A stretch of DNA of 64,000 nucleotides from Chryseobacterium arachidis (GTDB taxonomy: Bacteria; Bacteroidota; Bacteroidia; Flavobacteriales; Weeksellaceae): positions 40,265 to 104,264 of the forward strand of contig NZ_FQUT01000014.1 of the NCBI RefSeq assembly GCF_900129245.1. The letters run 5' to 3'. The translations under genes and the position numbers were made by a program. The notes beneath the pieces were generated by a model. That model made no database searches and was not told where the DNA came from. It saw nothing but the letters and a program-made list of their open reading frames with translations. Every line of letters begins with the position of its first letter. The first letter of the stretch is position 1. Positions 1 through 8,612 of this stretch are shown here, piece by piece.

Positions 1-1782
1 ACACAGTATCATTATGCGAGCTTCAATGATTCTTTAAAAGTTTACACCGCTCACTTTATTTTAGACAATAAAGATAAATTTCTGGAATTCATTAATTCTA
101 CAAAGAAAAAAGGACTGGAAATTTCCAAAAAAGACAAATATTCTTACGTAAGTCTGGAAGATGATATGTTTGTTGCCTGGAACGGAGATCGTGCCGTATT
201 GAAAATGATCAGTTACACCAAGCCGTACGACTGGTCTGATGAAGCAATAACTGACAGCGCTGTAGCTGTAGCAGACAGTGCTGCGGCGGCGGTTGATTCT
301 GCTTACGCAGATCTTCCGGAAAAGCCCTTCGACTATAGAGAAGAAATTGATTATCTGAAAGATGATATTAAATATTTAAAGGAAAGCATCAAGGAAAATA
401 AAGCCGAAATTGCAAAAAAGGAAAAAGACATCAAATATCTTGAAAAGCACCATCAGTATCCTGAGGAAAAGAAAGGCTCAACCGATAAAAATTATGGTGA
501 TAAAGAAAGCGAGTTCACGCTTCCTCCGCTAAAACAGGAGATTGAAGAAAAAGAAGATTTGGCCTATCAAAAAGAGCTGGATTCTATTCGCATACAGGAA
601 TTTAAGCTGGTTAAGAAAATAGCCGAAGATTCCTTTAATACCTATTTTAATTCTAGTCTCGAACTTGATGTATCGAAAGACATCCTGAAATTCAGAGATG
701 CAAATGCTGATGTTTTTGTATACACCGACTACGGAAGAATTGTAAACGAAGGCATTTATGGCAAAATGATGAAACGCTACGAATTCGGAGAGATTTTTAA
801 CAATATCTATAATTCCAATTCTTCTTACAATCTTTATTTCGATAAGGAAAAAGTAAGGCTGGTGAGCAGCTATCAGCACAAAAATCCTGAAGTGCAGAGT
901 CATTTTTCAGCAATTTACAAAGGGAAGAAAAACAAAAACCTGATGTCGCTGATCAACGATAAAAGCATTGGTTATTATGCCATTAATATAGACGGAAGCA
1001 AATATTTCGACCTGATGTACAGCCTTTTGAAAAATTCAGGAGAATCTGAATACCATAAGGAAATGGAACTGATGATGGAAACCATGAAGATTGTTCTGGA
1101 CGAAGAAGCCATCGCCAAAATTGCTCCCGGAAACGGTATTTTTGTCTTAAACGAACTAAAAACAAAAACCGTAGAATATACCGACTACGATTATGACGAC
1201 GACTACAACGAAAAAGAGGTAAAGAAAACAAAAGAAGTGGCAATGCCGAATTTCACGTTTGCATTCGCTACGGAAAACGAGGGATATTGGAACCGCATTT
1301 TCAACCTTTTGACAACCAACAAGAACACCGCAAAAAAATTCTCGAAGAACGGGGATTTTTATGCGTTTAAAGAAGAAAAAAGCACCGGATATTTCGATCA
1401 GTTATTCTTCAGTGTAAAAAACGGAACCGTTTATGTAACAACTTCTACAGATAATATTACCGTGAAAAACCAGTCGGATATTTCTAAAAACTGGGCGAAA
1501 GATTCCGCAAAATATCCTGCATCCGGAAGGTTTGATATCGAGAGACTTCTTACCGGCTTAGAGAAAGAATTCAAGAGTCCTTCCGAAAGAAAAACCTTAG
1601 ATTTTGTAAAGAAAAATGTTGGTGAAGTCTATTTTAAATCTGAAGCGAAAGGCGATGCCCTGGAAACAGAAATAGACTACAGCATTAAAAATTCTTCGGA
1701 AAACAGCCTGATGTATTTCTTCGATTTAATTGATGAGATCCGTAAAATAAAGGAATCTGAGAAAAAACAGCCTATTTTATAA
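1..1782 (+). CDS. Large exported/envelope protein, 5' end outside window (DUF4836-like)
   Basis: The reading frame is open from the first base, so this is the 3' part of a longer gene (593 codons visible). The visible part is rich in Lys, Glu and aromatic residues. A Lys/Glu-rich segment around in-window residues 110-165 has coiled-coil character, and an acidic Tyr/Asp run lies near residues 395-405. No catalytic motif was recognised. Phrases about a residue-by-residue 'life-like' fold are absent, but the general look resembles the large DUF4836 lipoproteins of Bacteroidota; that assignment is tentative. The next gene starts one base after its stop and has a similar beta-rich texture, so the two probably form an operon and act together in the envelope. 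Confidence 0.75.
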   Translation, partial: TQYHYASFNDSLKVYTAHFILDNKDKFLEFINSTKKKGLEISKKDKYSYVSLEDDMFVAWNGDRAVLKMISYTKPYDWSDEAITDSAVAVADSAAAAVDSAYADLPEKPFDYREEIDYLKDDIKYLKESIKENKAEIAKKEKDIKYLEKHHQYPEEKKGSTDKNYGDKESEFTLPPLKQEIEEKEDLAYQKELDSIRIQEFKLVKKIAEDSFNTYFNSSLELDVSKDILKFRDANADVFVYTDYGRIVNEGIYGKMMKRYEFGEIFNNIYNSNSSYNLYFDKEKVRLVSSYQHKNPEVQSHFSAIYKGKKNKNLMSLINDKSIGYYAINIDGSKYFDLMYSLLKNSGESEYHKEMELMMETMKIVLDEEAIAKIAPGNGIFVLNELKTKTVEYTDYDYDDDYNEKEVKKTKEVAMPNFTFAFATENEGYWNRIFNLLTTNKNTAKKFSKNGDFYAFKEEKSTGYFDQLFFSVKNGTVYVTTSTDNITVKNQSDISKNWAKDSAKYPASGRFDIERLLTGLEKEFKSPSERKTLDFVKKNVGEVYFKSEAKGDALETEIDYSIKNSSENSLMYFFDLIDEIRKIKESEKKQPIL

Positions 1783-1783
1783 G

Positions 1784-3001
1784 ATGAAGAAAATTATTGT
1801 CTTGGCCGTTTTTCTGCTGATTGCCATCGTTTATTTCACATTTTATCATCAGAATAAAGAATTAAAATTCATTCCTAAAAATGCGGATATTGTAGTTTTA
1901 ATCGATGTAAAAAAACTGGAAAGACAATATATTTCCAACCTTGCCATCCATCCTTCAAAATGGTTGGGGAACAAGGCTAAAAATACAATTTCAATACAGG
2001 AATCGGGAGTGCAAATTCCCGATTTTTTGCAAATTTTTCATGTCAGTAATACCCAATTTTCTGAATGGTACAGCGTTGTTGAAATTAAAAATGAGCAACA
2101 GTTTATAAAATATCTGAAACAGCAAAAATTCATCGATAAAGGTAAAAATGTATTTCAAAAAGAACAGATTATTCTAACGATTGATCACGAAAAATGCATC
2201 ATCGGAACATCTGATAGAGCATTGAAAAACATCCGTCAATTCATTGCATCCGGAAAAAACGATTTTAGAGCCGATTCTTTTATTAATGGCAGTTTGGGAA
2301 GCATCTCATTCATTTCCGGACCGCGAACCCGCAATTTCTCTATCAACTTAAATAACGACGATATTGAAATAAAAAGTGCAGTCAACGGAGAAGCTTTTAA
2401 TTCTATTATCGCTCAGCTTCAACAAAAAAACACTTTTTTAGAAACCGAATTAGATTCTAAAAATATCCAAAACTTAGCTTCTTTTTTTGATAAAACCCTT
2501 GCAGATTCTTTACATCTCAATCATTTTACAGCAACTGCAGATCCGGAACAGGTAAGCGATACCATCATTACTTATGGCTATGACGATAACTTTAATGAGA
2601 TTGAGAAAAAGTCTTTCCGGAAAATTACACAGCTCAATTATGTGATGGCATTGCAAAGTTTAAATCCTGAAAAAACAGAGCAATATTTTCAGCATAAAAA
2701 ATGGATGAATGCTCAGAACCAATTTACAGCCATCCCATTCCAGCCGAATGTGATTGAGAAAAACAAAGTAGGATTTGAAATCAAATCAACGAGAAAAGCC
2801 ATCTCCCTCTCCCCTATATTGAAAGAAAATTATATTTTTATAAGAAATAAGGCCTTACTATATTCTTCGCTTACATCTTTAACCCCCACTGAAAAGAAAC
2901 TGATTTCAAATTTAGAATACCTCTTTTATGGAAATAAAGGTTATGATTATTATGTAAAACTGAAATTCAGAAAAGAAGATCTGCCGCTGATTTTAAGGTA
3001 G
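1784..3001 (+). CDS. Membrane-anchored hypothetical protein paired with the upstream gene
   Basis: A 405-residue protein with an N-terminal hydrophobic anchor (residues 3-20) without a lipobox or clear cleavage site, so it is probably held in the inner membrane with its body in the periplasm. The segment just after the anchor (IPKNADIVVLIDVKKL) resembles the opening of DUF3352/DUF4836-type envelope proteins. No catalytic residues were recognised. It follows the preceding gene by a single base, which indicates co-transcription and probably translational coupling. Function unknown. Confidence 0.75.
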   Translation: MKKIIVLAVFLLIAIVYFTFYHQNKELKFIPKNADIVVLIDVKKLERQYISNLAIHPSKWLGNKAKNTISIQESGVQIPDFLQIFHVSNTQFSEWYSVVEIKNEQQFIKYLKQQKFIDKGKNVFQKEQIILTIDHEKCIIGTSDRALKNIRQFIASGKNDFRADSFINGSLGSISFISGPRTRNFSINLNNDDIEIKSAVNGEAFNSIIAQLQQKNTFLETELDSKNIQNLASFFDKTLADSLHLNHFTATADPEQVSDTIITYGYDDNFNEIEKKSFRKITQLNYVMALQSLNPEKTEQYFQHKKWMNAQNQFTAIPFQPNVIEKNKVGFEIKSTRKAISLSPILKENYIFIRNKALLYSSLTSLTPTEKKLISNLEYLFYGNKGYDYYVKLKFRKEDLPLILR

Positions 3002-3026
3002 CAAAAGGATATTTAATTACACATTA

Positions 3027-3365
3027 ATGGATCATTCGCAAATTTTATTGTTAAAAACATTTACACATTACTTTCTGCATTTTGTCTTTCCGGTGTTTAT
3101 CGCTTTAATTTTTTATCGTGATCACTGGAAAAAAGTGTATCTCATTCTATTGGCAACAATGCTTGTGGATCTGGATCATCTTTTTGCAAACCCCATTTTT
3201 GATCCCAACCGCGGAAGCATCGGCTTTCATTTTTTGCATTCTTACTATGCGATTGCGGTGTATTTTTTGATGCTATTTTTTAAAGGAAATATCCGTATTA
3301 TTGGCATTGGACTATTATTTCATATGCTGACCGATTTTCAGGATTTTTATTTCTGGAGTCATTAA
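3027..3365 (+). CDS. DUF6122 family small membrane protein
   Basis: A 112-residue integral membrane protein with about four hydrophobic segments. Conserved polar features include the LVDLDHLFANP loop (around residues 46-56), a His-rich FHFLHSYYA segment (68-76) and the C-terminal HMLTDFQDFYFW motif. This pattern of His/Asp residues at membrane edges is typical of DUF6122 and related to the YdjM/metal-dependent hydrolase superfamily. It lies 25 bases after the upstream gene and may share its transcript. Biochemical function is not established. Confidence 0.8.
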   Translation: MDHSQILLLKTFTHYFLHFVFPVFIALIFYRDHWKKVYLILLATMLVDLDHLFANPIFDPNRGSIGFHFLHSYYAIAVYFLMLFFKGNIRIIGIGLLFHMLTDFQDFYFWSH

Positions 3366-3430
3366 AATATTATTAATATTTTCTTTTGATATCTTAAATT
3401 TCATAGATTTTTTGTATTTTGTAGACACTT

Positions 3431-4501
3431 ATGAAAATAAAAGAACTGTTACATTATACCTATATTTTTCCTGTTTTGGCGGTGGGATATTATTTCTCCG
3501 GATTAATGGGAACGGGCGTGGTATTTGATGTAGTTGCGGGTCTTTTGCTTACCGGAAGCGTTTTATCGGCAGTGCATCATGCGGAAGTTGTAGCCCATAA
3601 AGTCGGCGAACCTTTCGGAACGATTATTTTAGCATTGTGCATCACCATCATTGAAGTGGCTTTAATTATTTCGTTAATGGTTGCCGGTGGTGAACAGGCC
3701 ATCACCTTGGCAAGAGATACGGTTTTTGCCGCCGTCATGCTTATTCTGAACGGTATTTTAGGCATCTGTATTTTGGTAGGAGGCGTTAAATATTACGAAC
3801 AGTTTTTTGCCAGAACCTCAGCCACCACTTATCTGGTAAGCATTGTATCCATTTTAGTTTTAACACTGGTTCTTCCTAATTTTACCTCAAGTGTGAACGG
3901 ACCGTTTTATAATCAGGCGCAGCTGATATTTGTTTCGATTGCCTGCCTCGTTATTTACGGGATATTTCTGATGGTTCAGACGATCAGACACCGAAATTAT
4001 TTTATTGTTCCCGAAGAGCATCCTGAAGAACATTATATTCCTTCTTTTAATAAAACACTCATCAGCTTTATATTTCTGGTCATCTGTCTGGCAATTGTTG
4101 TGATGATGGCCAAAGGACTGTCCACAACCATCGAGAATATGGTTCAGAGTATGGGTGCACCGAAATCTTTGGTGGGCGTAATTATTGCAGCTGTTGTTCT
4201 ACTTCCCGAAGGGCTTGCCGCGATCAGGGCAGCGCGCGGAAATCAGATTCAGTCGAGCCTGAATCTTGCACTGGGATCGGCTCTGGCAAGTATCGGACTT
4301 ACTATTCCTGCAGTTTCCGTGGTTTGCATTATGTATGATATTCCACTGGTTTTGGGGCTGGATAAAAAAGACATTATTCTTCTTTCATTATCGGTTTTCA
4401 TCGTTATGCTTTCCTTAAGCCGTGGAAAAACAAATATTCTTTACGGAACCGTTTTATTGGTCAACCTCGCCGCTTACATTTTCACGGTAATCGTTCCTTA
4501 A
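3431..4501 (+). CDS. Calcium/proton antiporter (CaCA superfamily)
   Basis: A 356-residue polytopic membrane protein with about eleven hydrophobic segments. The two inverted alpha-repeat motifs of the Ca2+:cation antiporter superfamily are visible: GTIILALCITIIEVALI near residues 60-76 and LLPEGLAAIRAARGNQIQSS near 256-275, each with the acidic residue expected to bind cation. By family knowledge it exports Ca2+ (or Na+/K+) in exchange for protons, ChaA-like. It stands 65 bases after the DUF6122 gene and convergent with the hemoglobin gene. Confidence 0.9.
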   Translation: MKIKELLHYTYIFPVLAVGYYFSGLMGTGVVFDVVAGLLLTGSVLSAVHHAEVVAHKVGEPFGTIILALCITIIEVALIISLMVAGGEQAITLARDTVFAAVMLILNGILGICILVGGVKYYEQFFARTSATTYLVSIVSILVLTLVLPNFTSSVNGPFYNQAQLIFVSIACLVIYGIFLMVQTIRHRNYFIVPEEHPEEHYIPSFNKTLISFIFLVICLAIVVMMAKGLSTTIENMVQSMGAPKSLVGVIIAAVVLLPEGLAAIRAARGNQIQSSLNLALGSALASIGLTIPAVSVVCIMYDIPLVLGLDKKDIILLSLSVFIVMLSLSRGKTNILYGTVLLVNLAAYIFTVIVP

Positions 4502-4519
4502 TCTGAGAACTTTTAACAG

Positions 4520-4900
4520 CTAAAGTCTTCTTGCCAAGTCCATTTTAAAAGCCATCAATTTGGCAATATTTTCAGACTTATAAATCGCCATATCGGCATT
4601 TTCTCCCACAAAATTTTCTTCAACAGTTGTTCTCCAAAGCTCCAGCCATCGGTCGAAGTGTTTTTGTTCCATCGCCTCAATCTCATTGATCGGAAAATGA
4701 ACTCCCATCGGATTTCCTTTGTAAGACATCTGCCCGAAAAGAATGGTTTCCCAGAAAGAATACATTTTCGGCAAATGCTTATCCCAATCTACTTTGGCAA
4801 TATCATTAAAGAAAAAACCAATCGTCTCATCCTTAACAACTTTCGCATAAAAAGCATTGACAAGTTGTTCTATATCTTCTCTTGTTTCTAATTTTTTCAT
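4520..4900 (-). CDS. Group III truncated hemoglobin
   Basis: A 126-residue protein of the 2-over-2 globin fold. The segment MEQKHFDRWLELW (about residues 77-89) carries the proximal histidine, and the N-terminal FYAKVVKDETIGFFFND block is typical of group III (ctb-like) truncated hemoglobins, which bind heme and are linked to oxygen or NO/peroxide chemistry. A TAACTTTG -7 box lies only four bases upstream of the ATG, so the transcript may have almost no leader. It is convergent with the antiporter gene, 18 bases apart. Confidence 0.92.
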   Translation of the reverse strand: MKKLETREDIEQLVNAFYAKVVKDETIGFFFNDIAKVDWDKHLPKMYSFWETILFGQMSYKGNPMGVHFPINEIEAMEQKHFDRWLELWRTTVEENFVGENADMAIYKSENIAKLMAFKMDLARRL

Positions 4901-4904
4901 ACTT

Positions 4905-4912
4905 CAAAGTTA
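4905..4912 (-). promoter_or_regulatory. -7 promoter element (TAACTTTG) of truncated hemoglobin gene
   Basis: Matches the flavobacterial -7 consensus TAnnTTTG on the minus strand. No good -33 TTG at 17-23 bases. It is so close to the ATG that a leaderless mRNA is suggested. Confidence 0.5.
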
Positions 4913-5149
4913 GCTTAAAATCGGCTGGAAAGTTTAATTGTGAGGTTGATAAATTTCAGGGTTTGGTTATTTATGATAATTATGTTTTTAAAGTTTATTT
5001 ACAAAAGTTAAAGTATAAAAATGGTCTCTGACAAAGCTAAAGGACACTATTATATAGAGGAAAAAATGAAGAAATTGTCTAAATCCCATTTCTTATCGTT
5101 TTAGGAGATTTTCAGAGTATTAAGTTTACTTTTTGAGACAGTACTTTAT

Positions 5150-5388
5150 TTAAGTCACTTTATATATATTGAATTTTAGCCTTTCTTTTCTCTGCCCTAT
5201 CCATTGATTTTTTATCCTTTTTAAAGCGATTTTACATGAATCTGATACATGAATAGAATCCACAATAAAATTAATTGAATCTTGTTTTTGAATGGAATTA
5301 CTTGTTTCAACATTTTTCTTATTACAACTAAATAAAAAAAAACATCAAAGCAGGCAAAGTTTTTTAGTATAAACTTTTTAAAAAACAC
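5150..5388 (-). pseudogene. Decayed small lipoprotein gene with two homopolymer frameshifts
   Basis: Read on the minus strand, one frame gives a lipobox-like FLFSCNKK followed by about 57 clean codons ending in KFNIYKVT and a stop at 5150. Upstream, the signal sequence is only in frame if one base is removed from each of two homopolymer runs (plus-strand A9 at 5334-5342 and T6 at 5360-5365). With both removed, a GTG-initiated 78-residue lipoprotein results (KKFILKTLPALMFFLFSC...). The total of 239 bases is exactly two more than a multiple of three, as expected for two +1 slips. It is either a real pseudogene or homopolymer sequencing error. Confidence 0.5.
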
Positions 5389-5685
5389 TTATATAATCGA
5401 TTTTCTTTTTGTAATTCATATCTGAGATTAATTTTAAAGCTAATTTCTTTAAATTTTTATATTAATTATGAACCATTATTTACCAATTAAAAAGCTAAGT
5501 AAATTTGATATAAGACAGAGACATTTATTCGCATTTTTTGCTTAATCTTCTCTAATAGTTTTAAATAATTTTACAGATAAGATATAAAATAATCAAACAG
5601 GTTATAATTTTTATATTTTATTTAGTTTTTAATTTTCAAAGTAAATACCAGATATAGTATTTTTTCATTTTTATAGCAAAATAAT

Positions 5686-5701
5686 TGTTCCCCGCGGAAC
5701 A
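5686..5701. promoter_or_regulatory. parS-like 16-bp palindrome
   Basis: TGTTCCCCGCGGAACA has perfect 6-base arms and agrees with the bacterial parS consensus TGTTTCACGTGAAACA at 12 of 16 positions. It is a GC-rich island in very AT-rich, non-coding DNA. It could instead be an operator for the downstream channel gene. Confidence 0.3.
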
Positions 5702-5760
5702 TTTTCCGTATTCAAACTTAGGTAAAAACGCTTTTTATAAATTTCCTAAAAACAATATTT

Positions 5761-5768
5761 TATCTTTG
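5761..5768 (+). promoter_or_regulatory. -7 promoter element (TATCTTTG) of K+ channel gene
   Basis: Exact TAnnTTTG match, followed by GC, 85 bases before the ATG at 5853. The -33 region has TTT rather than TTG. Confidence 0.5.
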
Positions 5769-5852
5769 CAGATTGGATTGAAAAAATTACTAATTCAAAA
5801 GACAGGATTAATTAAATAAAAAGCCGATAATCTACAAGCAAGCAATTAAAAG

Positions 5853-6821
5853 ATGGCAAAAGGATTCAGACAAAAAATTCGCCAGAAAAACACCGAAAAC
5901 AGTGGTTTTGGAGACAATGCATCCGGAAGGTTTATCAATAAAGACGGTCTTCCTAATGTGACCAGAAAAGGGGTGAATATTTTTAATCGGTTTAGCTGGT
6001 ATCATACGATGCTGGATCTGTCGACGTTTCAATTTCTTTCGTATCTGGTGATTGCTTATGTTCTGGTGAATCTCTTTTTTGCCTTCATCTATTATCTGAT
6101 CGGTGTAGAGCATTTAACTGGAATTGATAAAAGCGATCCTGTAAATGAGTTTATCGATGTTTTTTTCTTCAGCTCGCAGACTTTTACAACGGTAGGCTAT
6201 GGAAGAATTGCTCCGGTAGGCTTTATGGCAAGTTTAGTCGCTACTTTTGAAGCTTTTTTGGGATTGCTTACCTTTGCCATCGCAACAGGACTTTTTTACG
6301 GAAGATTTTCCAGACCGAGAGCCTATCTGAAGTTTTCTGATATTGCGGTAATTTCGCCTTTTAAAGGAGGTTCTGCACTGATGTTTAGACTGGCACCTTT
6401 TAAAAATAATGCATTAACGGATGCTGATGTTATCGTCTCAGCAGCTATTGAAGTGATTGAGAACAGCGTTCCGAAAAGTAATTTTTATACATTAAAAACT
6501 CAATTAAATAAAATTAATACCCTAGCCCTGAACTGGACCGTTGTACATAAAATTGACGAAGAATCCCCTTTTTACGGTTTTTCTGAAGAAGATTTCAAGA
6601 ATACGGATATCGAGATTATTGTTCATCTCCGGGCATTTGATGAAGTATTTTCCAATACAGTGGTGCAGCGGTGTTCTTATATTTCTAAGGAGATTATTTA
6701 CGGAGCCAAATTTACGCCGATGTATTATCCGGATAAGGAAAATCTTTCTACCGTCTTAGACCTGGATAAAATTAATGATTATCAAAAAGCAGATCTCCCC
6801 ATGATGATGGAAGAAAAATAA
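5853..6821 (+). CDS. Inward-rectifier potassium channel (KirBac family)
   Basis: A 322-residue channel. An amphipathic slide helix (WYHTMLDLSTFQF, about residues 50-62) precedes outer helix M1 (about 62-85). The pore loop carries the selectivity filter TVGYGR (113-118), and inner helix M2 spans about 122-147. The C-terminal half is the immunoglobulin-like cytoplasmic domain of Kir channels (about 155-310). The length matches KirBac proteins. It would act in the inner membrane as a homotetramer moving K+. The YkgJ-type gene follows after three bases, so they are likely one operon. Confidence 0.93.
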   Translation: MAKGFRQKIRQKNTENSGFGDNASGRFINKDGLPNVTRKGVNIFNRFSWYHTMLDLSTFQFLSYLVIAYVLVNLFFAFIYYLIGVEHLTGIDKSDPVNEFIDVFFFSSQTFTTVGYGRIAPVGFMASLVATFEAFLGLLTFAIATGLFYGRFSRPRAYLKFSDIAVISPFKGGSALMFRLAPFKNNALTDADVIVSAAIEVIENSVPKSNFYTLKTQLNKINTLALNWTVVHKIDEESPFYGFSEEDFKNTDIEIIVHLRAFDEVFSNTVVQRCSYISKEIIYGAKFTPMYYPDKENLSTVLDLDKINDYQKADLPMMMEEK

Positions 6822-6824
6822 TAA

Positions 6825-7313
6825 ATGAATTTAGATTTTTACAAAAAACAGGCTTTACAAAAGCAAAAAGAACATAAAAAATTTCTGGACGGACTGAAAA
6901 AGAAGCCGCCCAAAAACCTCGATTATGTAGTGCAGGAGACTCACGATGAAGTTTTCGAAAAAATAGACTGCCTGCAGTGTGCCAATTGCTGTAAAACCAC
7001 CGGACCGCTGTATACAGAAAAAGATATTGAAAGGATTTCTAAACATCTCCGTATGAAACCTGCCGATTTCGAAGCAAAATTTCTACGTGTGGATGAAGAC
7101 AATGATAAAGTGCTGCAAAATCTTCCTTGCTACTTTTTAAATGATGACAACACCTGCTCCATCTACGATGTTAGACCGAAAGCATGCAGGGAGTATCCGC
7201 ATACAGACCGGAAAAAGATTTATCAGATCAATAATTTAATGATAAAAAACACCGTGATCTGCCCGGCAGCCTATGAATTTGTGGAGCGGATTATGAAAAA
7301 TTTAGGAAAATAA
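6825..7313 (+). CDS. YkgJ family cysteine-cluster protein
   Basis: A 162-residue cytoplasmic protein with the CxxCxxCC motif at residues 49-56, further cysteines at 102, 111 and 121 (PCYF...CSIYDVRPKACREYPH) and one near 146. This arrangement defines the YkgJ/UPF0153 family (CxxCx(n)CC), thought to bind zinc or an iron-sulfur cluster; the reaction is not established. The Lys-rich N-terminus may be an extension. It starts three bases after the K+ channel stop codon. Confidence 0.88.
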   Translation: MNLDFYKKQALQKQKEHKKFLDGLKKKPPKNLDYVVQETHDEVFEKIDCLQCANCCKTTGPLYTEKDIERISKHLRMKPADFEAKFLRVDEDNDKVLQNLPCYFLNDDNTCSIYDVRPKACREYPHTDRKKIYQINNLMIKNTVICPAAYEFVERIMKNLGK

Positions 7314-7429
7314 CCTAAAATCAGAATTCATCTTAAAAAGTTATAAACTACGTTAAATAAATACTTTAGATATAATATTTGACAAAAGTGGGGCGTTTTA
7401 TTTAAACAACCATTTAAAATATTAATATT

Positions 7430-7759
7430 ATGAAGAAGTTAGTTTTAACAGCAGCATTTACATTTATCGGAGTAATCGCCGCATCCGCACAGACAGGAAC
7501 ACCATCTCAAAATTCTAATAATCCATCCACAACTCAGCCTCAGCAAGGCACACAGGCTACCTCAAACTTGGGAATCAACTCAGGAACAGGTGTACAAAAT
7601 CAAAATACGGCTGCGACAGCCACTGTAGAAGCTACTCCGGCCACAACATCTGTAGCCGAAGTTACAGCAAGTGTAAATGCAGATACCACCATTGATGCTA
7701 CTAAACCAACAGAAGCAACCAAAGAAGAAAAGAAGTCTAAAAAGAAAAAGCAGAAGTAG
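7430..7759 (+). CDS. Small secreted low-complexity protein
   Basis: A 109-residue protein with a signal peptide (cleavage after ...AASAQ, about residue 21), a Thr/Gln/Ala/Asn-rich middle and a strongly basic tail (KKEEKKSKKKKQK). No domain was recognised. The signal sequence resembles those of the neighbouring gene at 7937 and the gene at 24266; all three are short and end in lysine-rich stretches. A clear terminator follows at 7784. The function is unknown; the composition suggests a disordered, polyanion-binding periplasmic or surface protein. Confidence 0.7.
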   Translation: MKKLVLTAAFTFIGVIAASAQTGTPSQNSNNPSTTQPQQGTQATSNLGINSGTGVQNQNTAATATVEATPATTSVAEVTASVNADTTIDATKPTEATKEEKKSKKKKQK

Positions 7760-7783
7760 TATTTAATTTAAAAGTAGAAATGG

Positions 7784-7813
7784 AATCCTGAAATGTATGT
7801 TTCAGGATTTTTA
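7784..7813 (+). terminator. Rho-independent terminator
   Basis: Stem AATCCTGAAA / TTTCAGGATT with a six-base loop, then a short T run. Its stem is the same sequence as the terminator at 8193. Confidence 0.75.
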
Positions 7814-7936
7814 TTGTGGTATCTATAATGTAATTTATCATAATTAGTTATAAATCAAGTTAAAACATATCAAACACTTTACATTTTGTATGATAATTGC
7901 ATTTAACATAATAACACCATCCAAAATTATTATAAT

Positions 7937-8179
7937 ATGAAAAATTTAATTTTAGCTGCAGCTTTTGCAGTACTAGGAACCGTCACTTTATCTGCGCAGA
8001 CGACACCACAGAAAAGAACAGACACTGTTAGATCCGACACAACCCGGAATAACAGAGATATAAAGAATAACAATATGAATGATAACACCTGGGACAAGAC
8101 TAAAACAGATACGGCCAATTGGAAAAACAGGGACGCTGCAAAGAGTGACAGAAAAATGAAAAAGAAAAATAATCGATAA
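7937..8179 (+). CDS. Small secreted basic protein
   Basis: An 80-residue protein with a signal peptide ending ...TLSAQ (about residue 21), then a Thr/Asp/Arg/Asn-rich hydrophilic body and a Lys/Asn tail. No domain was recognised. It appears to be a distant relative or functional analogue of the upstream small secreted protein: same signal layout, same size class and an almost identical terminator after each gene. The role is unknown. Confidence 0.65.
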   Translation: MKNLILAAAFAVLGTVTLSAQTTPQKRTDTVRSDTTRNNRDIKNNNMNDNTWDKTKTDTANWKNRDAAKSDRKMKKKNNR

Positions 8180-8192
8180 GCAAAATAATCAC

Positions 8193-8220
8193 AATCCTGA
8201 AAGTTTTTTTCAGGATTTTT
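8193..8220. terminator. Bidirectional terminator between convergent genes
   Basis: Stem AATCCTGAAA / TTTCAGGATT followed by T's on the plus strand. The last codons of the DUF1801 gene lie inside the hairpin. Confidence 0.75.
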
Positions 8221-8575
8221 TCTGATCGATTTCTGTCAGTCTGAATTCTACAATACTCTTAATCAGATCCAAAGGAAGATCTTTATCCAGCGGAAACTGT
8301 ACTGCTCCTTTTGAAAATTTATAGCCTTTCTCCATAAAATATTTTTCAAAAGTCTTAATACCTTCCGCTCCGGGATACAAACCTATATGTTTTTTATAAC
8401 CTGCAAAATAAATCAGCGGTTTCTTTTTGTACCTGAAAGCCGGCATCTGATAGCCAATATATTCTTCAATATCAGAATTTTGGGCAAGGATAATTTTTCT
8501 TAATTCTTTCAGCTTCTCCTGTACTTCAGGAAATAAGAGAATGTATTCATCGATATTTTTAAACGTGTTTTTCAT
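8210..8575 (-). CDS. DUF1801 / YdhG-like protein
   Basis: A 121-residue protein beginning with a DEYILLFPEVQEKLKELRKII helix region and containing the IGYQMPAFRYKKKPLIYFAGYKKHIGLYP core (about residues 40-70) that marks the DUF1801 family (YdhG/YdeI, sometimes called frataxin-like iron chaperones). The length is normal for the family. The biochemical role is uncertain; homologs have been linked to iron handling and antimicrobial-peptide tolerance. Monocistronic, convergent with the small secreted gene. Confidence 0.88.
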   Translation of the reverse strand: MKNTFKNIDEYILLFPEVQEKLKELRKIILAQNSDIEEYIGYQMPAFRYKKKPLIYFAGYKKHIGLYPGAEGIKTFEKYFMEKGYKFSKGAVQFPLDKDLPLDLIKSIVEFRLTEIDQKKS

Positions 8576-8612
8576 ATTTAAAATTAATTATTTTCTAACA
8601 CCTTTCAGCATT

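Larger units (their letters stand above)
4901..5852. other. Long AT-rich gene-poor interval
   Basis: No intact gene is visible. The interval holds the hemoglobin promoter, the remains of a small lipoprotein gene (5150-5388, minus strand), a GC-rich parS-like palindrome (5686-5701) and the promoter of the K+ channel gene (5761-5768). A 27-codon open frame at about 5021-5104 has no supporting features. Confidence 0.6.

Noticed and set aside
529..1243. Minus-strand frames opposite the first gene
   Set aside because: Shadow frames of a long, clearly coding plus-strand gene.
5021..5104. A 27-codon frame beginning MVSDKAKG with an internal MKKLSKSH, loosely like a GG-leader start
   Set aside because: No GG, no core peptide, no promoter box or terminator; too little to call.
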